Shown here: piece after piece, positions 44,490-55,827 of the stretch | Layout of the letters: every line of letters starts with the position of its first letter | Position numbering within the stretch: the stretch's first letter is position 1 | Assembly (NCBI GenBank): GCA_944989445.1 | Contig: CALYLW010001383.1 | Location: 24,229-88,228 of the forward strand | DNA: 64,000 nucleotides | Origin: Ampullaceana balthica | Lineage: Eukaryota; Mollusca; Gastropoda; Lymnaeidae | Reading direction: 5' to 3' | Program-made: the position numbers and the translations under genes | Notes under the pieces: model-generated | Told to the model about the DNA's origin: nothing | Seen by the model: the letters and a program-made list of their open reading frames with translations, nothing else | Databases searched by the model: none

Positions 44490-45005
44490 CGCCCGCCTAC
44501 CATCGCCGTTGTCCTTAGGCGCCCTTTAACACAGACGCTCAAACGTGTAGATTATCCATGACAGTCTCGTTATTTTTTTTTAAACAGGATTGAACATCAC
44601 GTGCCCATTAAGGTGTCTCCCGGATATTTTATGGCCTGGAGACCCCAACAAATTCGTGTTACGACGTTAATAGAAATCGTCAAGAAATAACAGAGACGCA
44701 CTCTTGAACTGAGCTTGTCACAGCCTGAGTTTTAAACGCCTGGTTATAAGGTTTGGCATAAGGAATCAATGGATTGTCCACTCGGTTGTTGGGCGATGTA
44801 TTGCTCATTGCAGTGCTCTACATAGCGGCTGGGGGCATGTCTTGGTCGGCGAAATACTTGACTCAGTTGTTTCGGGCACGTATTGTTCTACAAACTTCTC
44901 TACAAATTTTATTTTGGTTGTGTCTTGGTCATAGCGTACTGGGTTATTTGGCGCAAGTTGTTGATTTAAAGAACTACTGTATTTGATGGTACATGGTTTT
45001 AGTTT
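44490..45005. other. No feature recognised
   Basis: Mixed sequence with no supported exon or element end. Confidence 0.4.
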
Positions 45006-45433
45006 GGGGCCGTCCATAAATGACGTCACGCACCTCGGGGGGGGGGAGGAGGGTGTCACTAATTTGTGACGTTGCGTGACCCGGGGGGGGGTATTTAAAA
45101 AAATGTCTTGTCACATCAAAACGCGCTACTTTTTAAAAAAAACACAGTTACACTAAATATATGATTACTTTGAATTTATTTAATGACGTTTTCAGTGGCT
45201 TCACGCATGTTACGATATTAGAGTTCAGCCGAACAATAAATATATGCTTAAATGACAAACACGTGATTTGAAACATGCTCATTTTCAAATCGAAAATAGT
45301 ACTTTTAAGGGAGGGGGGTGTTGTCAAAGCTTTGTGACGACATATTGAAAGTGGGATCTAAGTTTCTGTGACAAAGTGTGACGAGGGGGGGGGGAATTGG
45401 CCAAAATCATGTGACGTCATTTATGGACGACCC
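45006..45433. mobile_element. GGGCCGTCC-family MITE, copy 3
   Basis: It starts GGGGCCGTCCATAAATGACG and ends TGTGACGTCATTTATGGACG plus ACCC. The internal layout (G-runs, TTACGATATTAGAG, GATTTGAAACATGC) follows the other copies. Confidence 0.87.
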
Positions 45434-45918
45434 GTTATTGGACTACTAAGTCATATGAGCTTAGTGTTTCTCCTTACCAATATCATTAGATTCCTATTGT
45501 GTAGCACATACTTTTTTTATTTAAACTACATAAATGACTTAAATTAAACATAACATTTCCTAATACCTTTCCCACCTAATATAAACCCACAACACACCCC
45601 TCCTTATTTTTACACACACGGACACGTCAGACGCACAAGTAGCATAACTCAACACGTGTGCTACAAGCCAGCACGCTTTTTCCAAGTTCCGTTTCATTTT
45701 CCTTCTTCACTTGTTTCTTGTTTTGATTTAATTCAATTTTTACATTTCTACATTATTTACATAGGGAAATTCCTGTAACCTGTAAAGATACAAAATGGTT
45801 CCTCTCATGGACTGTCAATCAATCGCTGTAGGAGGGAATTTTCTCCTAAATTTTATGGAACATAGAACGTGTTTTATGTGACATCTATGTCGACAATAAA
45901 ATCAACAATTACAATATA
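45434..45918. other. No feature recognised
   Basis: AT-rich sequence. Nothing supported. Confidence 0.45.
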
Positions 45919-45921
45919 TGT

Positions 45922-46661
45922 GCCGCTTGACTTGTGCGTCGCTGGACCTGTGCGTCGCTGGACCTGTGCGTCGCTGGACCTGTGCGTCGCTTGACCTGTG
46001 CGTCGCTGGACCTGTGCGCGCCGCTGGACTTGTGCGCGCCGCTGGACTTGTGCGCGCCGCTGGACTTGTGCGCGTCGCTGGACTTGTGCGCGTCGCTGGA
46101 CTTGTGCGCGTCGCTGGACTTGTGCGCGTCGCTGGACTTGTGCGCGTCGCTGGACTTGTGCGCGTCGCTGGACTTGTGCGCGTCGCTGGACTTGTGCGCG
46201 TCGCTGGACTTGTGCGCGTCGCTGGACTTGTGCGCGTCGCTGGACTTGTGCGCGTCGCTGGACTTGTGCGCGTCGCTGGACTTGTGCGCGTCGCTGGACT
46301 TGTGCGCGTCGCTGGACTTGTGCGCGTCGCTGGACTTGTGCGCTTCGCTGGACTTGTGCGCGTCGCTGGACTTGTGCGCGTCGCTGGACTTGTGCGCGTC
46401 GCTGGACTTGTGCGCGTCGCTGGACTTGTGCGCGTCGCTGGACTTGTGCGCGTCGCTGGACTTGTGCGCGTCGCTGGACTTGTGCGCGTCGCTGGACTTG
46501 TGCGCGTCGCTGGACTTGTGCGCGTCGCTGGACTTGTGCGCGTCGCTGGACTTGTGCGCGTCGCTGGACTTGTGCGCGTCGCTGGACTTGTGCGCGTCGC
46601 TGGACTTGTGCGCGTCGCTGGACTTGTGCGCGTCGCTGGACTTGTGCGCGTCGCTGGACTT
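45922..46661. repeat. CpG-rich 16- to 18-bp minisatellite, about 40 units
   Basis: The left edge has about five 16-bp units (CTGTGCGTCGCTGGAC). From about 46010 the unit becomes 18 bp by gain of a CG/GC pair (CTTGTGCGCGTCGCTGGA) and repeats about 36 times with almost no variation: three early units have CGCC and one has CGCTTCG. All frames are open (e.g. HKSSDA, TSPATR, CASLDL) because 18 is a multiple of 3. The near-identity implies recent expansion. Confidence 0.95.
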
Positions 46662-47095
46662 ATGTTCGATAAAACAACCCTCTCCCAAAAGGGTTTGATA
46701 GACGGAAAGATACACGCAGAGAGAATTGCACAGACTAATAAAGCTTTCCTACTGCCCACCATACACTATAGGGTACTGTAGTGATTCCTTCGTCCACCGC
46801 TATACTTAAATCCATGAGATTTATCTCAAGTTTGTAAGATGCGCGGTATGCTCCATGCCAGGGATACAAAACTCGTGGCTGAGGTGAGCCTGTTGATGCT
46901 CGTGTGGCGATATTTTGCAGCCCGCCACTTGACACCAAGGCTTAAACGCAATGCGACCCACAGCAAAAACTTTGTGGATTAAAATGTGTACGAAAATGGT
47001 AGATCATCGTTAAAAACCAAACCACGTAACAGGATTAAATCCGACAAATGTTGCTTTCGATTCCCCATCTCACGTTGAGAAGGACGTCAATTTAT
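46662..47095. other. No feature recognised
   Basis: Nothing supported. Open frames here are extensions of the satellite frames. Confidence 0.45.
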
Positions 47096-47330
47096 GTTAG
47101 TATCAATCAGTCTGGGTTTTATTTCGTCTTCAGCTGTTAGTATCAGTCTGAGTTTTATTTTGTCTTCGGCTGTTAGTATCAGTCTGGGTTTTATTTCGTC
47201 TTCAGCTGTTAGTATCAGTCTTGGTTTTATTTGGTCTTCAGCTGTTAGTATCAGTCTGGGTTTTATTTGGTTTTCAGCTGTTAGTATCAGTCTGGGTTTT
47301 ATTTCGCCTTCAGCTGTTAGTAGCAGTCTG
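47096..47330. repeat. 36-bp minisatellite, 6.5 units
   Basis: Unit GTTAGTATCAGTCTGGGTTT plus TATTTCGTCTTCAGCT. It encodes a repeated VSISLGFISSSA in one frame. It is unrelated in sequence to the arrays at 39389 and 44266. Confidence 0.93.
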
Positions 47331-47504
47331 AAATTTTTTTCTGGGAACCAGTCACAATTTTTTTTTAGGGGTTAATATTTTGCAATATTGCTTTTCGTTT
47401 GGCTCAATTCTTTGATCCTTTACACAATCAACGAAATACGTCGGTTGCTGCTATTTCCGGTTAAGTATTCCTTCCGCTTCCTGCTCGGTAATGTCTCTTA
47501 TTTC

Positions 47505-47531
47505 TTATCTTATCTTATCTTATCTTATCTA
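47505..47531 (-). repeat. TTATC short tandem tract, possible LINE tail
   Basis: Five TTATC units followed by TATACAGCGTCAGGAC. This resembles the inverted GATAA tail plus 3' UTR of the LINE (compare 57779). Further LINE similarity is not clear. Confidence 0.5.
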
Positions 47532-47689
47532 TACAGCGTCAGGACAGACTTACTTGCGTGACAATTGCAAATTATATAGTTTTATAATATTATATATTTA
47601 CGCTCAATTATCGCTGATACCTAACGCTGAGGGACATCACTCTGCTTTTTTTTAAAAATTTTGCGTTGTAAGCAGTGCTGATTGACTCA

Positions 47690-47948
47690 AATAGTTATTT
47701 TTTTGTGCAGTAATTTGGGTGCGCTGCTTTCTAAATTTAGTTTAAAAATAGTGTGGTGATTAGCACTGTAATATATATATATATATACATTTCAGTACAT
47801 AAGTACATTTCAGAAATATTTCGGATTTATCATACAAGGACAAGTTAGTTGGGGTCGGCGGTGTAGGCGCCCTAAAAAGTGCATTTTTAAATAAAATAAA
47901 TAGATTTCAGCTGAAAACTTCCGTCATTTTTGACGGGTGATACGCTAG
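47690..47948 (+). mobile_element. Non-autonomous Helitron, 3' portion
   Basis: The end is CCGTCATTTTTGACGGGTGA then TACG and CTAG, followed by T. The body shares GTTAGTTGGG, GGCGCCCTAAAAAGTGCATT and TAGATTTCAGCTGAAAAC with 48517-48888. A short AT tract lies at 47770-47786. The left part seems rearranged. Confidence 0.75.
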
Positions 47949-48173
47949 TAATAATAAAAAATCTACTGCAAGGATCACCTTAACCAGAAGGAAGGACGTC
48001 AACAGGTTATTCCATATTTTAAAAGTAGATTGTTCCACAACTCTGGAAAAAAATATGAATTCGCCCCCACAGCCCCCACCTCGGCCCAACCGGCAAAGCA
48101 ATGACAGGCTGTTTAGACTCATAACAATGGGTCTTGCGTTTCACTTGCATTGTTCCTTCACAGAATAACGTGA

Positions 48174-48247
48174 GATTCGTAGTGTACTGGTCATCACGTC
48201 TGCCTTATACGGGGAAGGTCCTGGGTTCAAGCCCCACCGAAAACATT
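48174..48247 (+). tRNA. tRNA-Val-like pseudogene or SINE head
   Basis: TAGTGTACTGGTCATCACG (D arm, box A region) and GGTCCTGGGTTCAAGCCCC (T arm, box B) match the animal tRNA-Val pattern. The anticodon loop reads CTTATAC, one change from the TAC-containing Val loop. The anticodon stem has a mismatch and the first acceptor pairs fail. A T-run follows (pol III stop). It is probably non-functional. Confidence 0.55.
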
Positions 48248-48311
48248 GTTTTTTTTTAATTTAAAAAAAATGTGTTTGTGCCCGTTATTTTATCCCTTTA
48301 TTGCCAACACT

Positions 48312-48490
48312 ATTTGACCCGCGGCGTAGCATACGACGCTAATGATTTAGTGACGGATGAAGACTTCCTGAAAGATACAGTTGTCAAAATGGGGTGGATT
48401 TGGGCAAACGACTGTGAGTGAATGAAAAAAAGTAACTCTGGAGAGACCCGCGGCGTAGCATAAGCCGCAGACTTGCTCATCATAGACAGT
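48312..48490 (-). mobile_element. Two Helitron-like hairpin termini, minus orientation
   Basis: GACCCGCGGCGTAGCATACG (about 48318) and GACCCGCGGCGTAGCATAAG followed by CCGCAGACTTGCTCAT (about 48452) are inverse copies of the 32034-32066 terminus, about 130 bp apart. The terminal CTAG is lost in both. Confidence 0.5.
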
Positions 48491-48516
48491 GCAAAGAACG
48501 GTTAGGGGGGGTGAGC

Positions 48517-48888
48517 GCTACTAATTTTAGAAAGCGGGGAAAACCAAATTACTGCACCAATGCATCAAAAGGTGTGCAAATTAAAAATGCGCTGTAAAAA
48601 AATATAATATTGCGTCATTGTTTTCGCTCATATTTTAATTTTGGAAAAGGGATCAATGTAAAAAGAGGATTTGATGATGGTTAATTATAAAATATAAAAA
48701 AACACCCTATTATAAAATACTTGGTGTACATTTCAGAAAGTTTAATATTTCGTATTTATCAAACAAGGACAAGTTAGTTGGGCTTTTGAAAAAGGTCGGT
48801 GCCATAGGCGCCCTAAAAAGTGTATTTTTATATAAAATAAATAGATTTCAGCTGAAAACTTCCGTCATTTTTGACGGGTGTACACTAG
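48517..48888 (+). mobile_element. Non-autonomous Helitron, 3' end intact
   Basis: The body starts CTACTAATTTTAGAAAGCGG, continues CACCAATGCATCAAAAGGTG, and ends CCGTCATTTTTGACGGGTGT, then ACA and CTAG with T following. It shares its body with 31625-32066 but has a different 3' hairpin. Confidence 0.8.
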
Positions 48889-50194
48889 TATAATTATAAT
48901 TATTAGAAATTTAATCTGAAGGCAGCTGCACAAAGTCTTATTATTATTTACTGACAATATGTGTGTGTTTACTCCATATGCACAACTAATGCGGTATGAT
49001 ACTTAAAGCAAAATGTAAATTATAATATGATAATGGTAATGATAACTTGCAGTAAATATTATGTAAGGTTTGCTGATCAATAAAACTGTCAAATTAGAAT
49101 GTAAAGTAAAAAAAGGGAAATAACTCTGTTTTCACTCTTTCTTAAACTTCTTGCCTCTCTTTGAACCTCTTAGCTTTCAAGCCAAATTATTCCTTATTTG
49201 ACTTTAAAACATTGAAGTATTTATTTTTATATGCGGAAATAAATGTACATTTTATTGTTCAATGTTATGGTAAAATTATAAACGAAAATATGGTGTTTTT
49301 CATTCTTCAACCTAGATTCTAGATGGTCTCTACAGTCAGAAATGCGAGGATTAATTAATGTGTCAGATGCACCCTATACATAAATCATTTGAAATAAGAT
49401 GTGGCAGGCTATGACTTGATTGGTTCCATCGTTTAAGTATGTACACCGAACATATCACAATAGACAAAGCAATAACACTAAACATAATACCAGACTCTAT
49501 AAACAAGAAACAACAAACAATAAGCTTAAAAATACTTTCAAAGTACAGAAAACACATATGGCATCACAGACTTAAGGCTTTTTTCCATAACCACAGTTAC
49601 ACAAACATAACATTAGAACACATGTTTAGACAAACAATTCAAAACATGATATTAAACATAACAGAAGATAATTAAGGTTTTTACGTTTAAGAAATAATAT
49701 ACAATGTACATTTTATTTGTTATAATCAAATATTTGTATTTTATTTTATTTGTCAATTCATATAAAATATGTATGTAATTTAAAATAATAAAAAAAAATT
49801 ATATACGATGAAAATATTTATGTAAGTGGCACCACGCCACTTGACTTCGACCCCTATATTTAGGGATAAAATGAAAATGAAACGTAATGATTTTCATACT
49901 CATTGGTTAACACTTTAAAAAATTGTTGTGTTCTATTTTTCGATTTCTAATGTTTCATAAGATTAGTAACACGAACGTAGAAAAAAAATCAAAATAATTA
50001 AAAATGACTTTGTTACTCACATAATCATAGAGACAATCTTTAACTATTAATATCATTTTTTAAATCATTGATAAAAATAAGGCCCAACATTTGACACCTC
50101 TTGTTCCCTATCAACATTTTTCAAAAGCAATTCATAGTTCCAGTCTTTAACGATGAAGAACTAGGTGAAGTAAAGTAGTTACCGCCCACGACCA
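48889..50194. other. No gene confirmed
   Basis: AT-rich sequence. A 78-codon plus frame at 49439-49675 (INKKQQTISLKILSKYRKHI, then LEHMFRQTIQNMI) looks like the tail of a transposon protein but I cannot place it. Confidence 0.35.
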
Positions 50195-50400
50195 TCAAGA
50201 CAAGTGAAGACAAGTTATTATTCTCTTCAAAATTGTTGGATGACATGTAGCATAACTATAACTAATCGAATTCACGCCAAATGTTTTAGGGCTGTAGGCC
50301 ATGTGGGGGCTCATGTCACTACTACGTCTGTACAGGGCAAATAGTGCACCGGTTCCTGGTACAATGGAAAAAAACTCCTGCCAGTCTGCCATACTAAAAT
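50195..50400 (-). CDS. Candidate minus-strand exon, unrecognised
   Basis: After the acceptor-like CTCAAAAATTTTAG there is an open frame MADWQEFFSIVPGTGALFAL, then SPKTFGVNSISYSYATCHPT, to a stop at 50195. Composition is protein-like and unlike the AT-rich flanks. No partner exon was found. Confidence 0.25.
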
Positions 50401-50572
50401 TTTTGAGAAACACTACTTTACGTGCCCTATGTTTTCAATATGATTTAGTTTTCAGTCATATTCAACATTCCCCCTCCTGTTCCCCACCCAAGGATAAATC
50501 AATAATCACTGGAGCATATCATCAATATACATAATTTGTAATGTATGTCACGTCCCATCTGTCCTGTCCGTG

Positions 50573-50700
50573 ACGCTACTAATTTTAGAAAGCAGCGTAC
50601 CAAATTACTGCACCAAAAAATAACTCTTCTCGAACGTCTGCATAAAACTGTTCAATATGAAAATAAATGAATAAATTAAAATATAAAAAAATATTAAAAT
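50573..50700 (+). mobile_element. Helitron body fragment
   Basis: CTACTAATTTTAGAAAGCAG, CACCAAAAAATAACTCTTCT and GTTCAATATGAAAATAAATG match the 5' portions of 48517 and 12840. No 3' terminus. Confidence 0.6.
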
Positions 50701-50994
50701 AAAAATCATATATTCTTCTTCAAGATTCAACAATGTAAATGGAGCCACATCATATAATGACAGGTACGCTCTTTACGTCTTTTGCAGATCAGTTTATCTA
50801 TCTGGGCTTATCCATTAGACAAAGTAAGAAAACCTCACACAATTTAATTAAATAATATCGTACAGCTACAGTATTTGAATACAAGGGGAAAGTGGTTGAA
50901 ACGCAGGGGGGGGCGGGGCGGTCTCCCAGTTTATATATTTTGTGGGTCACAACATATTAAATAAAGTAAATAAAAAATTTATGTTTTCTCATTT

Positions 50995-52274
50995 GGGGCC
51001 GTCCATAAATGACGTCACGCGATTTTTGCCGATTTTCGACCCCCCTCCCCCCCTTCTCGTCACGCGTCGTCACAAAAACCTAGACAGAAAAATATGTCAA
51101 CAAATCTTTGACCCCCCCCCCTAAAAAAAACACTTTATTTTCTATTTGAAAATAAGTATGTTTCAAATCACTTTTATTGTCATTTAAGTATTTATTATCT
51201 ATTTAGTGAAGATCTACATTGTAATATCGTAACCCGCGTGAAGCATTTTTTAAAAACGTTTAACCGGCCTTCAGAAAACGAACTGTGTTAACATCCTTAG
51301 ATTATATTTTATTTTAATGAATACAAGTTAAACATTGACTATTAATCATCACGGTTAACGTCTTTGTTTAGAAAAAAATATATTTAAAAAGAACATTTTT
51401 TAAATTTATTTTTAAAAAATCCCACAATTGACTGACGGGCATCCCGTAAGAAAGAGGTCGGCGAACTGACAATTTTTTCGGTCCTTTTTTTTTAGAACAT
51501 CTGCGGACCGGCAGCGGATGGCCCACGGACAGGCACCGGTCCGCGGACCACCACTTTGAGAAGCACTGATCTAGAAGACTAGAATGGCCAGGGGCGTTTG
51601 ACCAAAAACCAATCGAACGATTATATCAAACTTAAAACGTTTTTAATTTTATCAAATAGATCCCCCTCCCCTTTTAAAGAAAAAGGATATTCCGTGTCGC
51701 TTTGACTGAAAATATATACACATAATCCTATTCAGATCATTTTTAGACACTTGTCATGCTTGTAAAACTCACCCAATTCCCCGAGTCATGTGAGCAGGAC
51801 CTAGAGTATGAAGGTTGTGAGTGTAACGCACACACAAACTTGTATATTTTGGGGAAAAAAATCGACGACTCTTGCCATGAGAGAACCAAACGGAGCTGCG
51901 GCTACATCACAAAGGCTTTGATGTCAACATCAAACGACGCAGAGTAACAATTTCATGTTATCTTGTGGATTCTCAAACTTAAGGATTATAATTAGATTTA
52001 ATTTTCGTGTCTTGATAGCTTACGTCAACCAGCGTCTGATGGCCTACCGACCAGCACATTGAGAAGCACTGATTTTTAAAAAAAAAGAAAAGAAAAAGTC
52101 ACGAAATAAATTGTAAGCGACCAAATATTTCAGTGGAAGTTTTATTTAAAGTTACCCTTTTGATGTGACGTCACATTTCTTCAACCCCCCCTCCCTCCCC
52201 CTCGTCACGCATCGTCACAAAAGTGAGACCCCCTCCCCCCCCCCTAGGTGCGTGAAGTCATTTATGGACGGCCC
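50995..52274. mobile_element. GGGCCGTCC-family MITE, copy 4, split by insertions
   Basis: It starts GGGGCCGTCCATAAATGACG and ends GTGAAGTCATTTATGGACGG plus CCC, with TTT on both flanks. The normal ~420-bp body is interrupted at about 51260-52140 by other sequence. That sequence includes hAT-like ends CTTTGAGAAGCACTG (51557-51571) and CATTGAGAAGCACTG (about 52057-52071) and a candidate exon. Confidence 0.75.
51738..51946 (+). CDS. Candidate cysteine-rich terminal exon
   Basis: The acceptor CAGATCATTTTTAG is followed by an open frame to a stop at 51946. It includes PESCEQDLEYEGCECNAHTN and IDDSCHERTKRSCGYITKAL: five cysteines in 40 residues, resembling a small secreted domain. It lies inside sequence inserted in a MITE, so it might be a captured exon. 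No family was recognised. Confidence 0.3.
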
Positions 52275-53539
52275 TTTTGATTGTAGTTTTTTTATAAAGG
52301 CAGATGAGTCCAGTAACAACCCAGCTGCATCAATCTCAGCTTCTCTCATGCTGTTTTTTTTTAAGTTAACAGATTTTCAAACGTGCGCACCACTCGGTAC
52401 CTGACAGGCTGCACCGAGTTGCACCATAGCTAATGGCTGTAGGACCCCCGGTGTTTTGCTGGGATAAAATTGCGGACTGTGAAAATACCGAGCTTGAGGA
52501 TTAATATTTAATGAATGTCTCTCTTGGGGCGGCTAACTTAACTTCTGACTCGGTACTAAAAATAGTTGACCTGGATATTTAAAACACAACATGTTGTAGG
52601 CCCCAGCTAGCGGCCGTTGTTCGTTGCTCCGTGCTCAAAAATTTATGTTCAATTTTAAATAGGTTTCCACGGTTTTATCGAATATTACCTCTCATTTATA
52701 CGTTAGTAGCTGTAGTATCCTAAATATATATATTTTTTTAAAAATTATTATGACTGTGTCATGTGTCGGTGGTGGTTTTAATTAAATTACTGTATATATA
52801 TTAACATTTTATTTTTGTTTTCTCGAGTTAAAATCGATTTATTTTTTTTTAATTTTATTTTAAGTGAGACTCTATTACTAGTATTACCCTCCTATGGGTT
52901 TTCGAGTGCACTTTTAGGAAATTGCCACGCGCGCCCTAAGTAATTACGTTGAAACTAATGTAATTATGGTCAGTGGTTCTCAGATTTTAACAATGTGAAG
53001 ACCAGCGGCTCTAGGCCACTTTGAAAATAATATTTTCATAGCATGTCAGAAAAAAAAATCAACACATTGAAAAATATTTTATCATTGGGATTATCTTAAA
53101 TTTTTTTCTCAACAGTTCTGCAAAGTTGTTTAATTTAAATTTTGTAAACACATCTGTGGAGTGGTCATGTGAGGAGTAATATTTCATCGGAGTGTCTCGG
53201 TTTGCTACACAAACTATAGCTTAGGGCCCCGGGCTTCTTGGGGGTCCCCTCGGAATTTTGTTTTTATATTTAGCACTGACACAAAATATCAAAAGGACCC
53301 CCCTTATCTCAAATAGCTTTTGGCTTCATCAAGTCTAAATCCGGCCAAGGGGACAGAGGGGCTGTTTGTATAAAAATATTTAGGAATTTGAGGTTTACAA
53401 ATAAGGAAATAGAATGTATTACGTCGAATAGTTACTTATTACAACTTTAAGATAAAATATAGCATATAAAATAGATTACTTTTTATAAAAGGCGTTGAAA
53501 ATAACTAAAATGTATAAAATATTGTTAACGGAGCTCTTT
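52275..53539. other. No gene; MITE copy and a hAT-like end
   Basis: 53200-53349 is an inverse copy of the MITE at 58708-58857 (ACTATAGCTTAGGGCCCCGG; CATCAAGTCTAAATCCGGCC). A single CAGTGGTTCTCAG-type terminus lies at about 52972. The remainder is AT-rich with nothing supported. Confidence 0.55.
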
Positions 53540-53785
53540 GGGGCCGTCCATAAAGTACGTCACGCTCCGGAGGGGGGGGCAGGGTGTAAGAAAGTGTGAC
53601 AGTTTGTGACAGGGGGGAGGGGGGAAGTCAGGCCATGTGTGACTTCACGTGTGTTTTATATAAAATTTGAATTATCTGTTAATAAAAAAAAATTGTTGGA
53701 AAGCCTGACATACTTGGGGGGGGTCCGAGATTTGTGACAAGATAAAAATGATCAAAAAGCGTGCCGTACTTCATTGGACGGCACC
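53540..53785. mobile_element. GGGCCGTCC-family MITE, copy 5, short
   Basis: It starts GGGGCCGTCCATAAAGTACG and ends CGTACTTCATTGGACGGCAC plus C, 246 bp, with TTT on both sides. It is shorter than the ~425-bp members and uses GTACGTC in place of GACGTC. Confidence 0.82.
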
Positions 53786-53944
53786 TTTAAAGTCTTAAGT
53801 ACTAACAGCGACAATTTTTTTTTAAATAAATAACAATTTTAAAAATTGAAGTCGCGTTTACAGTCATTTTGATTCACTTTAATCATTGGTCTACGTACTT
53901 TTTCTCCTTCTTTTTCTTAACTGCCCACGATGAATGCTTTGATC

Positions 53945-54020
53945 ATTATGCCTTATAATGATGCCTTATAATGATGCCTTATAATGATGCCTTATAATGA
54001 TGCCTTTTAATGATGCCTTT
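53945..54020. repeat. 13-bp tandem repeat, about 5.5 units
   Basis: Unit ATGCCTTATAATG, near perfect. Confidence 0.93.
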
Positions 54021-54042
54021 ACCCCTTCTAGGCCATAAAAAT

Positions 54043-54551
54043 AAGAAAAACCCGTAAAAAACCAAGTTTTTGACTATGAATCCTTTATGCGAGAAGAATT
54101 TAAAAGAATGTTCATTATAATACGCAGCGCCAGACCATCCAGAAATACAAAATTGCATTTGTGTCGTAAAACATGTTTAATATAATGCGCACCGATCAGG
54201 AATATGTTCATAAAAAGAGCTGTCAATAAAATACGCACCTTATTGCGCGACAGAAAGGTTGTTCAATATAATACGCACCGCGACGCTCTATCTCAAAAAA
54301 TAGCATGATACATAGGAATAAATAAAATAATCTAAAAAATCAATAATTTAATTACGGTACATGCGATCGATCTGAAATTTTGATACATTGTTTTTATCAT
54401 CGGTACGAAACTGCCTGCAAAATTTCAGCTCGCTATCTTGCGAGCAAGTGGGTTAAAAATCGATCAAAAGTTTTGGCGACAAGCAAGCAAGCAAGCAAGG
54501 TCGGTCGGTCGGTCGGCCGCAGACACCACGAGTTAATATAAAGGATTTAAT
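54043..54551 (+). mobile_element. ACCCGTAAAA-family element, copy A
   Basis: It starts ACCCGTAAAAAACCAAG and TTTTTGACTATGAATCC and ends GAGTTAATATAAAGGATTTAA. Subterminal inverted repeats AATCCTTTAT / ATAAAGGATT are present. Near the end are AAGC and GGTC short arrays (54483-54517). The body has three TATAATACGCA- or TATAATGCGCA-type blocks. The layout (subterminal inverted repeats plus a variable microsatellite) recalls Helentron-associated elements; that assignment is inference. Confidence 0.75.
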
Positions 54552-55055
54552 AATTCTTCACTTGGTCTTCCATTCCAAATTTCCTCTCGGTGTGAAACCA
54601 TCACGCTTATGGCCTTAACATATTATCTGTCTATCTTCGTTTCGCATTTTTTAATAATCTGCTAATTCCGTGTTATGAATTTTCTTTGGTAACTGGTTTT
54701 TACGAAGCGCGTGCCCCTTCCAACGGCATTTATTTTAAATAGAAAAAAAAGTGTGTTCGCATTTCATAGTCCACTCGCGCTGATCTCCTGTTTCACATAT
54801 CGCTCTAAAATTACAATTACATGGGCGTATCCAATGTTGATATTGGCTTTGAAATGAGTCTTGCCAGGTTCGGTGCTCCCTTATTACGTGGCTGGCTCTG
54901 GCCACAAGACTTCATAACTTTTCTATGTAAAGTTTTTCTCTTTTAAGGGTTTCATCTTTATGGGCTTTTTTCTGTTCTTTCTTCGTCCTTTTCAACCTTC
55001 CTATAACATTTTAATTTTTCATGTCCACTTGTGTTTGGGATCGACATGTGCGTTA

Positions 55056-55499
55056 GGGGCCGTCCATAAATTACGTCACGCACCTAAAAAAAGGGGGGGG
55101 GTCCACACATTTGTGACAATGTATGACGAGGGTAGCGGGGGGGGGTATGAGAAATCTGACGTCACATCAAAACTCGCAACTTTTAATTAAAGTCCCACTT
55201 AAACATTTGATTTCTTACAATTTATTTTATGAAATTTTACATGGGCTTCACGCGTGCTACGATATTAGAGTGCTGCCTCACACTAAATACATACTTAAAC
55301 TTAAATGACAAAAAAAAAGTCATTTGAAACTTGCTCATTTTCAAATAGAAAATACAGATTTTAGGGAGAGGGGGGGGGCGCAATGCTTTGTGACATACTA
55401 GAAAGGGGTCTAAGTTTTTGTGACGACGAGTGACGAGGGGTGGGGGGATGGGGGTGAAAAATCGGCCAAAATCGCATGACGTCATTTATTGACGGCCGC
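55056..55499. mobile_element. GGGCCGTCC-family MITE, copy 6
   Basis: It starts GGGGCCGTCCATAAATTACG and ends ATGACGTCATTTATTGACGG plus CCGC. Internal CTACGATATTAGAG and CATTTTCAAATAGAAAAT are shared with copies 2 and 3. Confidence 0.87.
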
Positions 55500-55827
55500 T
55501 AATTACACTAAGAGCTCATCCAAACTTATTTGGGCTATTTGTTAAATATTTTTTTGATACAATTTTTTTAAAAAAAGATTGTTGTTTTGTGTGTTTCATT
55601 TTTTTTGTCCAATTACAAGTTTTAAAATGTTAACTTAACTTGAAATGTTTCTGTTGAACTACGAGCGTCAAGACGGTAGTCGCAAGCCGAAATGAATAAA
55701 GTGAGAGGATGGGTCTTTTATTGGGAACATGAGACGGGTGATGATAGCAGAATCATTGGTGAGGCTTTGAATTAGTGAGACAAGAGGGGGGCGAATAAGA
55801 TTATGTCTTCTTCTTCTTATCTATGCA

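Noticed and set aside
45902..46781. Several overlapping 220-287 codon ORFs on both strands
   Set aside because: Produced by an 18-bp satellite in which most frames are open.
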